64,000 bases of DNA. Source: Chitinophaga oryziterrae. Lineage in GTDB: Bacteria > Bacteroidota > Bacteroidia > Chitinophagales > Chitinophagaceae. The stretch is taken from positions 285,512-349,511 of the forward strand of contig NZ_WRXO01000011.1 in assembly GCF_009758125.1 (NCBI RefSeq). Reading direction: 5' to 3'. Positions within the stretch are counted from its first letter, which is position 1; every line of letters starts with the position of its first letter. The position numbers and the translations under genes were made by a program. A model generated the notes under the pieces. That model searched no databases and was not told the origin of the DNA. It saw only the letters and a list, made by a program, of their open reading frames with translations. Positions 1-8,867 of this stretch are shown one piece after another.

Positions 1-102
1 CCGTTCCTGGATGGCTGGCATCTTCTGTTTTGCCGTTTGAGCAACCAGTGTTCCTGAGATGGATGAAAGCAGCGGCATCAATAGCATTAAAGTTCTTTTC
101 AT
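1..102 (-). CDS. Secreted protein, N-terminal fragment only
   Basis: An ATG on the minus strand at 102 opens 34 codons that run off the window edge. The peptide begins MKRTLMLLMPLLSS and continues to a LVAQ-type signal-peptidase I site at about residue 22, a typical Bacteroidota export signal. It lies 27 bp downstream of the GH42 gene on the same strand, so it is probably the next gene of the polysaccharide utilisation operon, perhaps another glycoside hydrolase. Too little is present to name a family. Confidence 0.6.
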   Translation of the reverse strand, partial: MKRTLMLLMPLLSSISGTLVAQTAKQKMPAIQER

Positions 103-129
103 CTTTAAGTATATTTACTTTTCTTATGA

Positions 130-2217
130 TTATTCACTCCAGACCAACACGGCACCGGGTTTTAATATTTTTTCACCCACAATAATGTTGGCTGTTTCCG
201 TCATGTTCATGGTATAATTCTCCGAAGAATAATTTACGGCCACATAAAAACCATCCCGCCAGTAAACAAATACGCCAGGGGGATAATTTTCAGTGGTAGC
301 ACCTGCTCCGGTATAAATTTCTTTCAATATATCTGCTTCCAGTTTAGCATCATCTGTATCCACGCCGATGTAGGTAACAGTGCCTTTGCCAACCTTATGT
401 TTCACTACCGCTGCTTTTCCACTGTAAAACTGGTTATCAAATACGGCGAGTGTTTCCGTGTTTTTATCAGGCGCCAGTAAATCGGCCCAGTTGTTCCAGC
501 TGTAATGGGTCGATTCCATAAGGATATCTCCTTTGCCATTACTTGAAAGCATATCAGTTGCTTTCACCTGCGCACCTATCAGTCCGGATATAGGAGCAGC
601 GCATTCAGCTTCCCAGAAGTGTCCCATCCGATCTTTGGTGGCTGTGCGGCAGGTAATGATCAGGTGTCCTCCGTTTGCGGCATATTCCCTCCACTTTTTT
701 ACCAAAGCACTATCAACCATTTCGTATGCAGGAATAATCACAAATTTGTATTTCGACAAATCAGCAGTTTCCGGGATCAAATCCACGGGAGCGTCAAATG
801 ATTTTGCTATTTCCAGGAATTTAATAGGGTAATTCCAGGTATCCCACTGCGAGGTTTGTTTTTGCCGGTCAATAGTCCAGTAATTTTCCAGGTTCCAAAG
901 AATTGCCGTTGACCGTGCAGCCAATTTTTCAGGCATAGAAGCACCAGGTTTGTATAGCTTCCGTAGTTCCTTTATTTCTTTCATGAATTGTATATATTCC
1001 TCACCACCTGCTGAGGGGCTTATACCATCTGTTTGTATAACCCCGGCATGGTATTGCTCAGCACTATAGTTGATCTGACGGAACCGGTAGGAACTGGCTA
1101 GTTTTCCACCTGCTGCAAAAGTGTGGTATAGCCACATTCGTACCGTACCTGGTAAAAGCAACGGGTTGTAACTACCCCAGTTTACCGGGCCGGGCTGAAT
1201 TTCCATTACGCCGGATACGCCCCCCACTGATTTATAATATTCGGCGGCAAACAGGATAACGCTGCTATTTCCCAGCCTGAACCCAAGGTCTCCGATATTA
1301 TTGCTGCCTCCATTCGGGTAAGCTGTATAAGTCGCAAAATCAAGCTGTTTTGTCCGCCGCGGATCAGCACCTGTGGACACTGCTGTATAATTGGTTGTCA
1401 CAAACTGGTCCTTCGAAATGTGGCGCCGTAATATTGCTGCTTGAAAATCGAGGAATTCCGCCTGGGTGTCCGCCGAGTACCTTTTAAAATCAAGCAAGGC
1501 ATGAGGGTTATTGCCCCACCAGCCTACCAGGGTGGTATTGGGAATAATGACCTGACTAAAATCATTGTACCACTGGCTCCAGAAGGCAGTTCCCCAGGCA
1601 GCATTCAATGCTTCAATTTTTTCGTATTTGTTCTTTAACCACTGTCTGAATGCTTCCTGCGAAGACGGGCTATAATCAGGTTTGGCATCAGGTTCATTAT
1701 CAAGTTGCCAGCCAATCACATTTTTATTCTGTCCATAACGTACGGCCATTTCTGTGACCACTTTTTCTACAAATCCGCGATAAGCCGGATTAACGATAGA
1801 CCCGAGTCCGCGTGTGCCGTGCTCACCACGGATGTAATGACCATCCATTACAAAAGTTTCAGGATAATTCGTCCTCATCCAGGCCGGCGTGGTTGCAGAA
1901 GGAGTACACATCAATACTTTCAAATTGTATTTAGTGCAGAGGGCTACTACCTTATCGAGCCAGGCAAATTCAAATTTGCCTTCTTGGGGCTCCATTTTAA
2001 ACCAGGCAAATTCAGCCAGATGTACGAACTCATAGCCCATACCGGCAATTCTTTTTATATCCCGCTCCCATTGGTCTTCGTTCCAATGCTCGGGATAATA
2101 ATAGATGCCGGTCGTAGTGAGATTTTTCTCAGGAAAGAAGCGATTGGCCACCTGCGAGGTTGCATTCAATCCTGAGATCAGAATTGTAATTAAAACAAGT
2201 ATTGAACATCTTTTCAT
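130..2217 (-). CDS. GH42 family beta-galactosidase, secreted
   Basis: A 695-residue glycoside hydrolase family 42 protein, expected to release terminal beta-galactose. Residues 1-21 are a signal peptide. The TIM barrel starts near residue 36 with the family's YYPEHW motif. The acid/base is probably Glu175 in GWQLDNEP and the nucleophile Glu339 in MEIQPGPVNW, both visible. The C-terminal half fits the trimerisation and beta-sandwich domains, and total length is normal for GH42. It is the last complete gene of the PUL, 40 bp after the GH3 gene, so it probably trims galactosyl side chains from imported or surface-bound oligosaccharides in the periplasm. Family assignment is firm; the exact substrate is inferred. 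Confidence 0.88.
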   Translation of the reverse strand: MKRCSILVLITILISGLNATSQVANRFFPEKNLTTTGIYYYPEHWNEDQWERDIKRIAGMGYEFVHLAEFAWFKMEPQEGKFEFAWLDKVVALCTKYNLKVLMCTPSATTPAWMRTNYPETFVMDGHYIRGEHGTRGLGSIVNPAYRGFVEKVVTEMAVRYGQNKNVIGWQLDNEPDAKPDYSPSSQEAFRQWLKNKYEKIEALNAAWGTAFWSQWYNDFSQVIIPNTTLVGWWGNNPHALLDFKRYSADTQAEFLDFQAAILRRHISKDQFVTTNYTAVSTGADPRRTKQLDFATYTAYPNGGSNNIGDLGFRLGNSSVILFAAEYYKSVGGVSGVMEIQPGPVNWGSYNPLLLPGTVRMWLYHTFAAGGKLASSYRFRQINYSAEQYHAGVIQTDGISPSAGGEEYIQFMKEIKELRKLYKPGASMPEKLAARSTAILWNLENYWTIDRQKQTSQWDTWNYPIKFLEIAKSFDAPVDLIPETADLSKYKFVIIPAYEMVDSALVKKWREYAANGGHLIITCRTATKDRMGHFWEAECAAPISGLIGAQVKATDMLSSNGKGDILMESTHYSWNNWADLLAPDKNTETLAVFDNQFYSGKAAVVKHKVGKGTVTYIGVDTDDAKLEADILKEIYTGAGATTENYPPGVFVYWRDGFYVAVNYSSENYTMNMTETANIIVGEKILKPGAVLVWSE

Positions 2218-2257
2218 CCGAAGGTTATTTGTGTTTTATTTAGCGCCGGCGACAATC

Positions 2258-4441
2258 TCACTTAACCGAAATCTTTACCGATTTTGAAATATTGCGTGAT
2301 GAATTCCCGATGTGTAATACAAAGTCACCTGCTTCCACATTCCAGGCTTTTTTTGTTTCGTCATAAAATGCCAGATCAGCAATTTTTACCATCAGGTCAA
2401 CCGTTTTTACTTCACCAGGGTGCAGAAAAATTTTCTCAAAACCCTTCAGTTCTTTTTCGGGGCGCAAAACAGAACAGGCAGGATCGCTGACATACAGCTG
2501 CACAACTTCAGCTCCATAGTGAGACCCCGTATTTTTTACAGTGCATTTTGCATGGATAGTTTCTCCTTTTCCGTAGTTAATTTTGTCCGTATAAAAATTG
2601 CTTATCGAAAAATCAGTATAGGAAAGACCAAAACCAAATGGAAACTGAGGAACAATTTTCTTTGTATCAAACCAACGATATCCTACCAAAATATCTTCTT
2701 CATAATTTACACTAAGATTTCTCCCTGGAAAATTGCCTAATGCATGTGCAGGTGATTGGTCAAGCGATACTGGTAATGTGAAGGGTAGTTTGCCGGAGGG
2801 ATTTATTTTACCACTCAACAGATCTGCTACAGCATTTCCTCCTTCCATTCCACCGAACCACGACCACAATATAGCAGGCACGCGATGAACAATACCTGAT
2901 AATTTTACCGGTGATCCTGCAATGATAACAACCACTGTATTGGGATTCGCTTTGGCAACCTCACGAATCAAAACATCCTGTCCATAAGGTAAATCCATAC
3001 TCTGCTTATCGGATGACTCTGTGTCAAAATCATGATTTAATCCTCCGAAAATGATCACTACTTCTGACTCTTTTGCGACTTCAACAGCTTCATCAATCAA
3101 TTTCCAATCAACCTTATCTGAGCTTGTTTGTCCGGTATTACTGCCTTCTTTGAAAGTGGATTGTTTTTCATATCCTTGTGCAAAATTTATTTTCACAGTA
3201 GCCCCAAACTTTTTCCGGATAGCCTCAAGCGGGGTAATTTCGTACAAGGCTTTTATTTCAGAACTAAGCCCTCCATTACAATGCCTGCGTGTAGCATTAT
3301 CGCCAATAACCGCAATTGATTTTATGTTATTGAAATTAAGAGGAAGTATGTTTCCGTTGTTTTGTAATAATACAGCTGCTTCAGCTGCATCGTTATATGC
3401 CGCCTGCTGATGTTCAGGTGTATTCATCTTTCCTTTTTCCCGTTTATCTTCGTCAAACATTTTTGTCTTCATCATTACCCTCAACACATTCGCTACCTTT
3501 TCATCAACAACGGCAACAGGAACTTTTCCTTCTTCCACTGCTCTGATCAGTGGATTGGCGAAATACCAGTCGTTATAATCTTTTTTATCCGTACCCATTT
3601 CCAGGTCTAGCCCGGTTAATGCGGCCTTTATTGTTGTATGTGCAGCCGCCCAATCCGTCATTAACACACCTTTAAAGCCAAACTCTTTACGAAGGATCTC
3701 CCTGTTCAGATATTCATTTTCAGAACACCAGTCGCCCCTGAATTTATTGTATGCCGCCATTACGGTGTATGCACCACCTTCAGTGATGGAGGCCTTAAAT
3801 CCTGGCAAATAAATTTCACGCAAGGCTCTTTCGCTCATATGCACATCAATAGAATCTCTATGCTCCTCCTGGTTATTAGCCAGCCAGTGCTTTACACTTA
3901 CAGCGACATCTTTTGACTGTAATGCTTTGATATAAGCAACCGACATTCTTGAAATAAGAAGCGGGTCTTCGCTCATATACTCGAAATTTCTTCCGCAAAG
4001 CGGTGAACGGATAATGTTGATACCTGGTCCAAGTAAAATATCTTTTTTCCGAAAGCGCGCTTCCTCACCCAATACAATTCCCCGTTCATAAGCCAGTTTA
4101 GGGTTCCAGGTAGCAGCCAGCGCTGTACCCGGTGGGAAACAGGTCGAAGAATCATTGGTCCATCCCGCATAAGCCCAGTCGTGCCGGTTTATTTCTGCAC
4201 GTACGCCGTGAGGTCCGTCGCTCAATGCCCATTCAGGAATTCCCAATCTTTTTATTCCTGATACGTAAAATTTTGAATTTGCATGCAGAAGACTAACTTT
4301 TTCCTCCAGGGTCATCTGGCTGATCAATGAGCGGATCTTCTCCTCTTGTATTTTGTCGTTTGCCACAAGCTGCGCATTGGCTATACCTGCCATCATGATG
4401 CCAGTGAAACCGAGTACTAATTGCCTTACTATTTTTTTCAT
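2258..4441 (-). CDS. GH3 family beta-glucosidase, periplasmic
   Basis: A 727-residue glycoside hydrolase family 3 enzyme. It has a signal peptide (1-23, ending ANAQ), an N-terminal TIM-barrel domain (about 35-330), a C-terminal alpha/beta sandwich (about 360-590) and a fibronectin-III-like domain (about 640-720). The KHW..N..E..R motif near 184-195 is intact, and the nucleophile should be Asp263 in GVLMTDW. The usual role is removing terminal beta-glucose from cello- or xylogluco-oligosaccharides. It lies between the GH5 and GH42 genes on the same strand. The 108-bp gap to GH5 is longer than the other gaps in the operon and holds a strong hairpin, so expression may be partly uncoupled. Exact linkage specificity cannot be read from the sequence. 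Confidence 0.9.
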   Translation of the reverse strand: MKKIVRQLVLGFTGIMMAGIANAQLVANDKIQEEKIRSLISQMTLEEKVSLLHANSKFYVSGIKRLGIPEWALSDGPHGVRAEINRHDWAYAGWTNDSSTCFPPGTALAATWNPKLAYERGIVLGEEARFRKKDILLGPGINIIRSPLCGRNFEYMSEDPLLISRMSVAYIKALQSKDVAVSVKHWLANNQEEHRDSIDVHMSERALREIYLPGFKASITEGGAYTVMAAYNKFRGDWCSENEYLNREILRKEFGFKGVLMTDWAAAHTTIKAALTGLDLEMGTDKKDYNDWYFANPLIRAVEEGKVPVAVVDEKVANVLRVMMKTKMFDEDKREKGKMNTPEHQQAAYNDAAEAAVLLQNNGNILPLNFNNIKSIAVIGDNATRRHCNGGLSSEIKALYEITPLEAIRKKFGATVKINFAQGYEKQSTFKEGSNTGQTSSDKVDWKLIDEAVEVAKESEVVIIFGGLNHDFDTESSDKQSMDLPYGQDVLIREVAKANPNTVVVIIAGSPVKLSGIVHRVPAILWSWFGGMEGGNAVADLLSGKINPSGKLPFTLPVSLDQSPAHALGNFPGRNLSVNYEEDILVGYRWFDTKKIVPQFPFGFGLSYTDFSISNFYTDKINYGKGETIHAKCTVKNTGSHYGAEVVQLYVSDPACSVLRPEKELKGFEKIFLHPGEVKTVDLMVKIADLAFYDETKKAWNVEAGDFVLHIGNSSRNISKSVKISVK

Positions 4442-4499
4442 TACGTGAATTTCTATTTCAATACATTCAATTGCAACAATGCCCGTTTTCGGACAGGAA

Positions 4500-4538
4500 A
4501 TGTATAAGGGATTCGGTAAAACTTCATCCCTTATACAT
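4500..4538 (-). other. Intercistronic hairpin between GH5 and GH3
   Basis: A perfect 13-bp inverted repeat (4500-4512 with 4526-4538, 13-nt loop) lies just downstream of the GH5 stop codon and upstream of the GH3 start. It has no U-tract on the minus-strand transcript, so it looks more like an RNA processing or 3'-end stabilising element than a full intrinsic terminator. It could set the ratio of binding proteins and endoglucanase to the downstream exo-enzymes (inference). Confidence 0.55.
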
Positions 4539-4549
4539 ACAAAGACTAT

Positions 4550-6007
4550 CTATTTTCCGCCTTCATTAATAGCATCAATAGAGCGTTTATCAAGCACCGC
4601 ATTAGTTCGCCTGTCTAAAGCACCACCGATATCCCAGTAAAAGGGTTTAATTCCATTGGCAATTGCCTGTTTGGTTATATAAGTCAACCAATAATCCACA
4701 GCGGCGTTATGGGTATCCGGATCTTTGGGTACATTCTTACTACCATCACGTCTGTAGGCTCCGTATTCGCCCATCAGGACAGGGATTTGTTTATCTGTGA
4801 ATTTGGTTTTCATCTTGCCAAAGGAGGTGTTTACATCACTTTCTTCTCCCCAGGTGGCATTGCGATCAGGTTCGATGGTAGAATGATGTCCTGAACCCCA
4901 GTAATAAAACATTTTGCCCCAGGATGCATCGCCATCCAATAAACAGAATTGGAATGGAGAATAATAATGTACTTCAACCATCATGCGATCTTTCATCATA
5001 TCTGTGGGGAGAGTATTCATCAGATTACTTGTTTTATCAATATCCGTTGCCGGCCCCTGAACCACAAGCACCCTGTAGCTGTTACGTCCACCGGTTGACC
5101 GTACTGCATTGATGAAGGTTTGATGATAGCTGGTGAGTATTTCCATTTGCTCCGCATTTTCAGCCGGAGGTTCATTGGCACTTGCAAACATCAGATGCTC
5201 ATCAAAATCACGCATGGTGGTAGCAATTTGTTCCCAGAAAGCTTTTTGTTTGGCATTGACTGAATCTTGTTTTGCCTTGTTAATATTGTTGTCCAGCCAG
5301 CCACCGTCCCAGTGGATATTGAGTAAAACATACATATCGTTATTGACACAATATTGGACCACCTGTTTTACCCGGTTGAGCCAGGCATCCTGGATCTTAG
5401 CAGTAGTTTTGTCGGAAAACTGGTTCCATGCACAAGGCAGGCGGATGGCAGTAAATCCCTGTTGTTTTACAGCTTGTATATAACTTTCGCTAATCAATGG
5501 ATTTCCCCAGGCGGTTTCTCCACCAATAGCTTCCAGGGTATTGCCAATGTTCCAGCCCAGTTTAAATTTAGCAGCCAACTGCACTGCGTTACTTTCCATA
5601 CCGGTTGGATCTGCCTGGGCCGGTGATACATTATAGCCTGGATATAAGCCGCTGGCTTGCGTTACGTTAATCCTGCGAATCTGGCTATTTCCTGCGTTAA
5701 CCTCCAATACAGTGGACCTGGGAGCACCTGTGGTATTAGGTACAGTGGTTAACCGGATGGAGTCACTGCTGCTCTTGCCGGTTGACTGGCTTACCTGCAA
5801 CCAGGAAGAAGCCGGATTACTGATAGTCCATGCTACGTTACTGGTGATGGTTACATTTGAAGCACCTCCTTCTGCCCCAAATGCAACTTCAGATAAAGAA
5901 ACCGACAATTCTGGTGTAATTCCACTCGTTTTACTACAGTATGCAAACATTACAACGGAAATAATAAGTCCGGTAAGTCCACACCAACTTTTGGTTTTCA
6001 TGTTCAT
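4550..6007 (-). CDS. BACON-GH5 endo-beta-glucanase lipoprotein
   Basis: A 485-residue surface lipoprotein. A lipobox-like stretch FAYCSK places the lipidated cysteine at residue 24. A BACON domain (about 33-117) probably acts as a spacer or mucin/glycan-binding module. The GH5 catalytic barrel (about 140-480) opens with GWNIGNTLEA, a pattern common in subfamily GH5_4. Acid/base Glu279 sits in ASANEPP and nucleophile Glu414 in LMGEYGAY. It probably makes the first endo-cut in a beta-1,4-glucan backbone such as xyloglucan or mixed-linkage glucan at the cell surface. It follows the glycan-binding lipoprotein by 28 bp. The start could be the Met two codons further in. The subfamily and substrate are inferences; GH5 membership is firm. 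Confidence 0.88.
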   Translation of the reverse strand: MNMKTKSWCGLTGLIISVVMFAYCSKTSGITPELSVSLSEVAFGAEGGASNVTITSNVAWTISNPASSWLQVSQSTGKSSSDSIRLTTVPNTTGAPRSTVLEVNAGNSQIRRINVTQASGLYPGYNVSPAQADPTGMESNAVQLAAKFKLGWNIGNTLEAIGGETAWGNPLISESYIQAVKQQGFTAIRLPCAWNQFSDKTTAKIQDAWLNRVKQVVQYCVNNDMYVLLNIHWDGGWLDNNINKAKQDSVNAKQKAFWEQIATTMRDFDEHLMFASANEPPAENAEQMEILTSYHQTFINAVRSTGGRNSYRVLVVQGPATDIDKTSNLMNTLPTDMMKDRMMVEVHYYSPFQFCLLDGDASWGKMFYYWGSGHHSTIEPDRNATWGEESDVNTSFGKMKTKFTDKQIPVLMGEYGAYRRDGSKNVPKDPDTHNAAVDYWLTYITKQAIANGIKPFYWDIGGALDRRTNAVLDKRSIDAINEGGK

Positions 6008-6035
6008 GTTCGTGTATTTGGTTAAAAATATTCGA

Positions 6036-7241
6036 CTATTTAATCTTCACTACCCTGATATTATCGATAGCGGCTCGTAAACCAGAAGCCGAAGCGGATG
6101 CAGAAAAATTCTTGGTCTGGATATTTACAGATCCATTACCGGAGCTACCCAGCAAAGTGGTCAGGTTTGCAACTGCTGTACCTTTACCGTCATTATCCCT
6201 GAATGTTGATAATGGAATGGTTACTGTATGCCAACCCTTTGTGGTAAAGGGGGTAATAGTGGCATTGTCACCTTGCCACGGCTCATAGCGGGCTATATAG
6301 TCAAATGAGTAACCTTTTGCTACATATATAGAGGTGCCACTCCAGGCGTCAGGAACATTGATCTCAAACTTAAAGGCGTATTGATCAGTAGAAAGGCTTA
6401 AACTGTCAACAGGGATCCACTGTACGTCGTTGGTATTGATACTGCGTTGCGAATTCCACCAGTTGCCATCACCGCCAGGCAGAATATCATTGCTTAACAC
6501 TGCGTAATAGCCTTTGTTGCCGGGGAAATTGACGCTGCTGTTATCGGTGTTGGTACCCCAACTGAAAGTATTTATATTATCAAAATCACAGAGAACGCCG
6601 GTTGTGGGATCATTTACATTAAAGGCGGTGGAAACTATGCCGGATTTTGTGTCGATCACTACAGGTCCGCTTTGTGTAAGCGCAGGCAGTACAAATCCGA
6701 TGGCCGTACCATCGGTGGCGGCAGTATAATCGGTAATTGTCGTACCGGCAAAAGTTAATTCATTTATGAAAAACAGATTTAACCCATGGATATAAACGGA
6801 ATCGCCTTCGTTGGCATTTTCGTTGGAAATGCTGCTAATAGTGGGCGATGGGGCCACGATGTTGAACGTAAAAGTGGTAGTCCCTTGCTTGGTAACATAG
6901 CGGATGGTGTTCAGCATTTCTGCAGGCACCGACGGAAATGGTATCACATCGGGCACCAATACAACAGCGCTGGTATCTGAAAACATTACGCTTTTGATAC
7001 TAGCGGATACACCGTTAAAGGAGACCTGTACAGCATCCTTTAAGTTATGTCCGATGAGCACCACCCATTGACCGGTAGTGATGGAATTAACCAGCGTATC
7101 GGCAGGTGAGGCTGCATAATTTCTAACGTTCGTTATGACAGGAGCTCTTTCAGTTACCTCCTTCTTACAGGCTGATTGCATCAGGGCAAAGACAGCAGTA
7201 AGAGCGATCCAGTAAATCTGGTTGAATATTACTTTATTCAC
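6036..7241 (-). CDS. IPT/TIG-domain surface glycan-binding lipoprotein
   Basis: A 401-residue lipoprotein with the lipidation cysteine at residue 25 (LMQSACKK). Two Ig-like IPT/TIG repeats follow (about 35-120 and 130-210). The C-terminal domain (about 215-400) is rich in Trp, Asp and Asn, which fits a glycan-binding beta-sandwich. This architecture and its place directly after SusD match SGBP-B/SusE-position proteins, which hold polysaccharide at the surface for the SusCD transporter. It is flanked by gaps of 21 and 28 bp, so it is firmly inside the operon. No catalytic residues are recognisable. Such proteins diverge quickly, so the ligand cannot be named. Confidence 0.82.
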   Translation of the reverse strand: MNKVIFNQIYWIALTAVFALMQSACKKEVTERAPVITNVRNYAASPADTLVNSITTGQWVVLIGHNLKDAVQVSFNGVSASIKSVMFSDTSAVVLVPDVIPFPSVPAEMLNTIRYVTKQGTTTFTFNIVAPSPTISSISNENANEGDSVYIHGLNLFFINELTFAGTTITDYTAATDGTAIGFVLPALTQSGPVVIDTKSGIVSTAFNVNDPTTGVLCDFDNINTFSWGTNTDNSSVNFPGNKGYYAVLSNDILPGGDGNWWNSQRSINTNDVQWIPVDSLSLSTDQYAFKFEINVPDAWSGTSIYVAKGYSFDYIARYEPWQGDNATITPFTTKGWHTVTIPLSTFRDNDGKGTAVANLTTLLGSSGNGSVNIQTKNFSASASASGLRAAIDNIRVVKIK

Positions 7242-7262
7242 GGTATAATAGTTTTAGTATTT

Positions 7263-8840
7263 TTAATAATAAGATACCGGAGGTTCCGACAGTTTAGGAT
7301 TGGCCGTAATCTCAGAAGAAGGTATTGGAAAAGAGAAACTTTGAATGGTTGCAGGCGTAACATCGCCATATGGATCTGCAGCTGTTACAACACCATTCGA
7401 AATACTAAATGTTACACGCTGTTCCCCATTTAATTTGCTGATTGCCTTAGCTGGATTATAATAAGATAATCTAACCAGGTCTATCCAATATTGTCCCTCT
7501 GCTGCCAGTTCAATTCTTCTCTCATTAATCAGGGTATCAATATCTATCATACTGGCAGGAGCAATCCCGGCTCTTGCACGAACTTTGTTAAAGTAAAGAA
7601 GCGCCTCACCATCGGCGTTCGAACCATTGTTGCCAAGTATTGATTCAGCGTAAATGAGATAAACATCTGCCAGTCTTAATAAAGCATTGTGCTCCGTAGA
7701 GGAAGTCAGGGTCATAGTTGGCGCATTATTATCCTTGTTTGTGCCGATAATATGTTTCTTCAATCCACAATCGCCTGTATATTTATACCCTCCGCCTGCT
7801 GCGTTCAACTCCGGGTAATAATCCCCATTAATCATAAAAGTAGCTTTGCGCCTCATGGAATCTGCTGTGGTGTAAAGTTGGTACATATCTATGGTCGGGC
7901 GAATACCAAACCAGCCGGCCTGGCCATTGGCAGATATTTCAGTACCACCCGGAGAATAGATCTGCAGCATATTTCCTTCCAGCCAGGTTGCACCCGCAGC
8001 CCACTGCAATGCAAACAATGACTCCGAATTGTCGTTAAACTGGGTTTTAAAGATGTCAGCATAATTAGTGACCAGTGCCAGGCCACTGTTCTTACACACA
8101 TTTCCAGCGTATTTTCTTGCACTGTCCAGGTAAGCCTGATCTCTGGTACCTCCATCATGATTTAATCCGGCTGCTGTCAGATAAACCTTACTTAACATAC
8201 CTTGTGCCGACCAGGTAGTTACCCTTCCTGCTGCATCAGAAGTTGGGAGGTTTTCGGCTGCAAAAGTCAGGTCATTAATCGCGAATTTATATACGTCCTC
8301 CGTTTTTATACGGTTAACCAATGGATTTTCAATCAGTTTAGTGTTATCTTCAATAATGGGTACAGCGCCCCATAACACCGCCAGATTATAATATGCAAAT
8401 CCACGTATAAAGCGGGCCTCAGCGGAAGCAGCATTTTTGTCCTTATCAGGGATGGAAGCTGGCGCCTTTTGTGCGATGGAATTAATAGTAACATTACATT
8501 GTGCAATGATATTATACATCCCTTTCCAGTTGGAAATCATGATCTCGTTTAAGCCGGTAACTGTAAAAGTATTAAGTTGCACGGCATCTCCCCAGTAACC
8601 AACCGCCATATTTCCACTCAGCACTTCGCCAACAGGTAAATAACAAGTATAATTCCAGTCTCCCCAGGGTGAACCAGCATACAATGCAGCTGTTGCCAAC
8701 CTAAGATCATTAGATGTTTGATAAAAATTATCAGCACTTATCTGTGACTCTGACGGACGATCCAAAAAGCTTTTGGAGCATCCTGTCATAGCGATCGTAA
8801 TTAACAGGAAGACAATTAGTTTGTCCAATATTGATCTCAT
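7263..8840 (-). CDS. SusD/RagB family nutrient-binding lipoprotein
   Basis: A 525-residue SusD homologue. The lipobox AMTGC puts the lipidated cysteine at residue 21, followed by the usual SKSFLDRPSES start of mature SusD proteins. The N-terminal TPR-like helical part (about 25-300) and the C-terminal SusD domain, with the hallmark RARAGI segment and the INERRIELAAEGQYWIDLVR helix near 440, are clear. It forms the hinged lid over the SusC channel and captures oligosaccharides. It lies 27 bp after SusC on the same strand. Each SusD pairs with its neighbouring SusC, so the two define this PUL. Confidence 0.93.
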   Translation of the reverse strand: MRSILDKLIVFLLITIAMTGCSKSFLDRPSESQISADNFYQTSNDLRLATAALYAGSPWGDWNYTCYLPVGEVLSGNMAVGYWGDAVQLNTFTVTGLNEIMISNWKGMYNIIAQCNVTINSIAQKAPASIPDKDKNAASAEARFIRGFAYYNLAVLWGAVPIIEDNTKLIENPLVNRIKTEDVYKFAINDLTFAAENLPTSDAAGRVTTWSAQGMLSKVYLTAAGLNHDGGTRDQAYLDSARKYAGNVCKNSGLALVTNYADIFKTQFNDNSESLFALQWAAGATWLEGNMLQIYSPGGTEISANGQAGWFGIRPTIDMYQLYTTADSMRRKATFMINGDYYPELNAAGGGYKYTGDCGLKKHIIGTNKDNNAPTMTLTSSTEHNALLRLADVYLIYAESILGNNGSNADGEALLYFNKVRARAGIAPASMIDIDTLINERRIELAAEGQYWIDLVRLSYYNPAKAISKLNGEQRVTFSISNGVVTAADPYGDVTPATIQSFSFPIPSSEITANPKLSEPPVSYY

Positions 8841-8867
8841 AACAATTTATATTAACAGATGAATATT

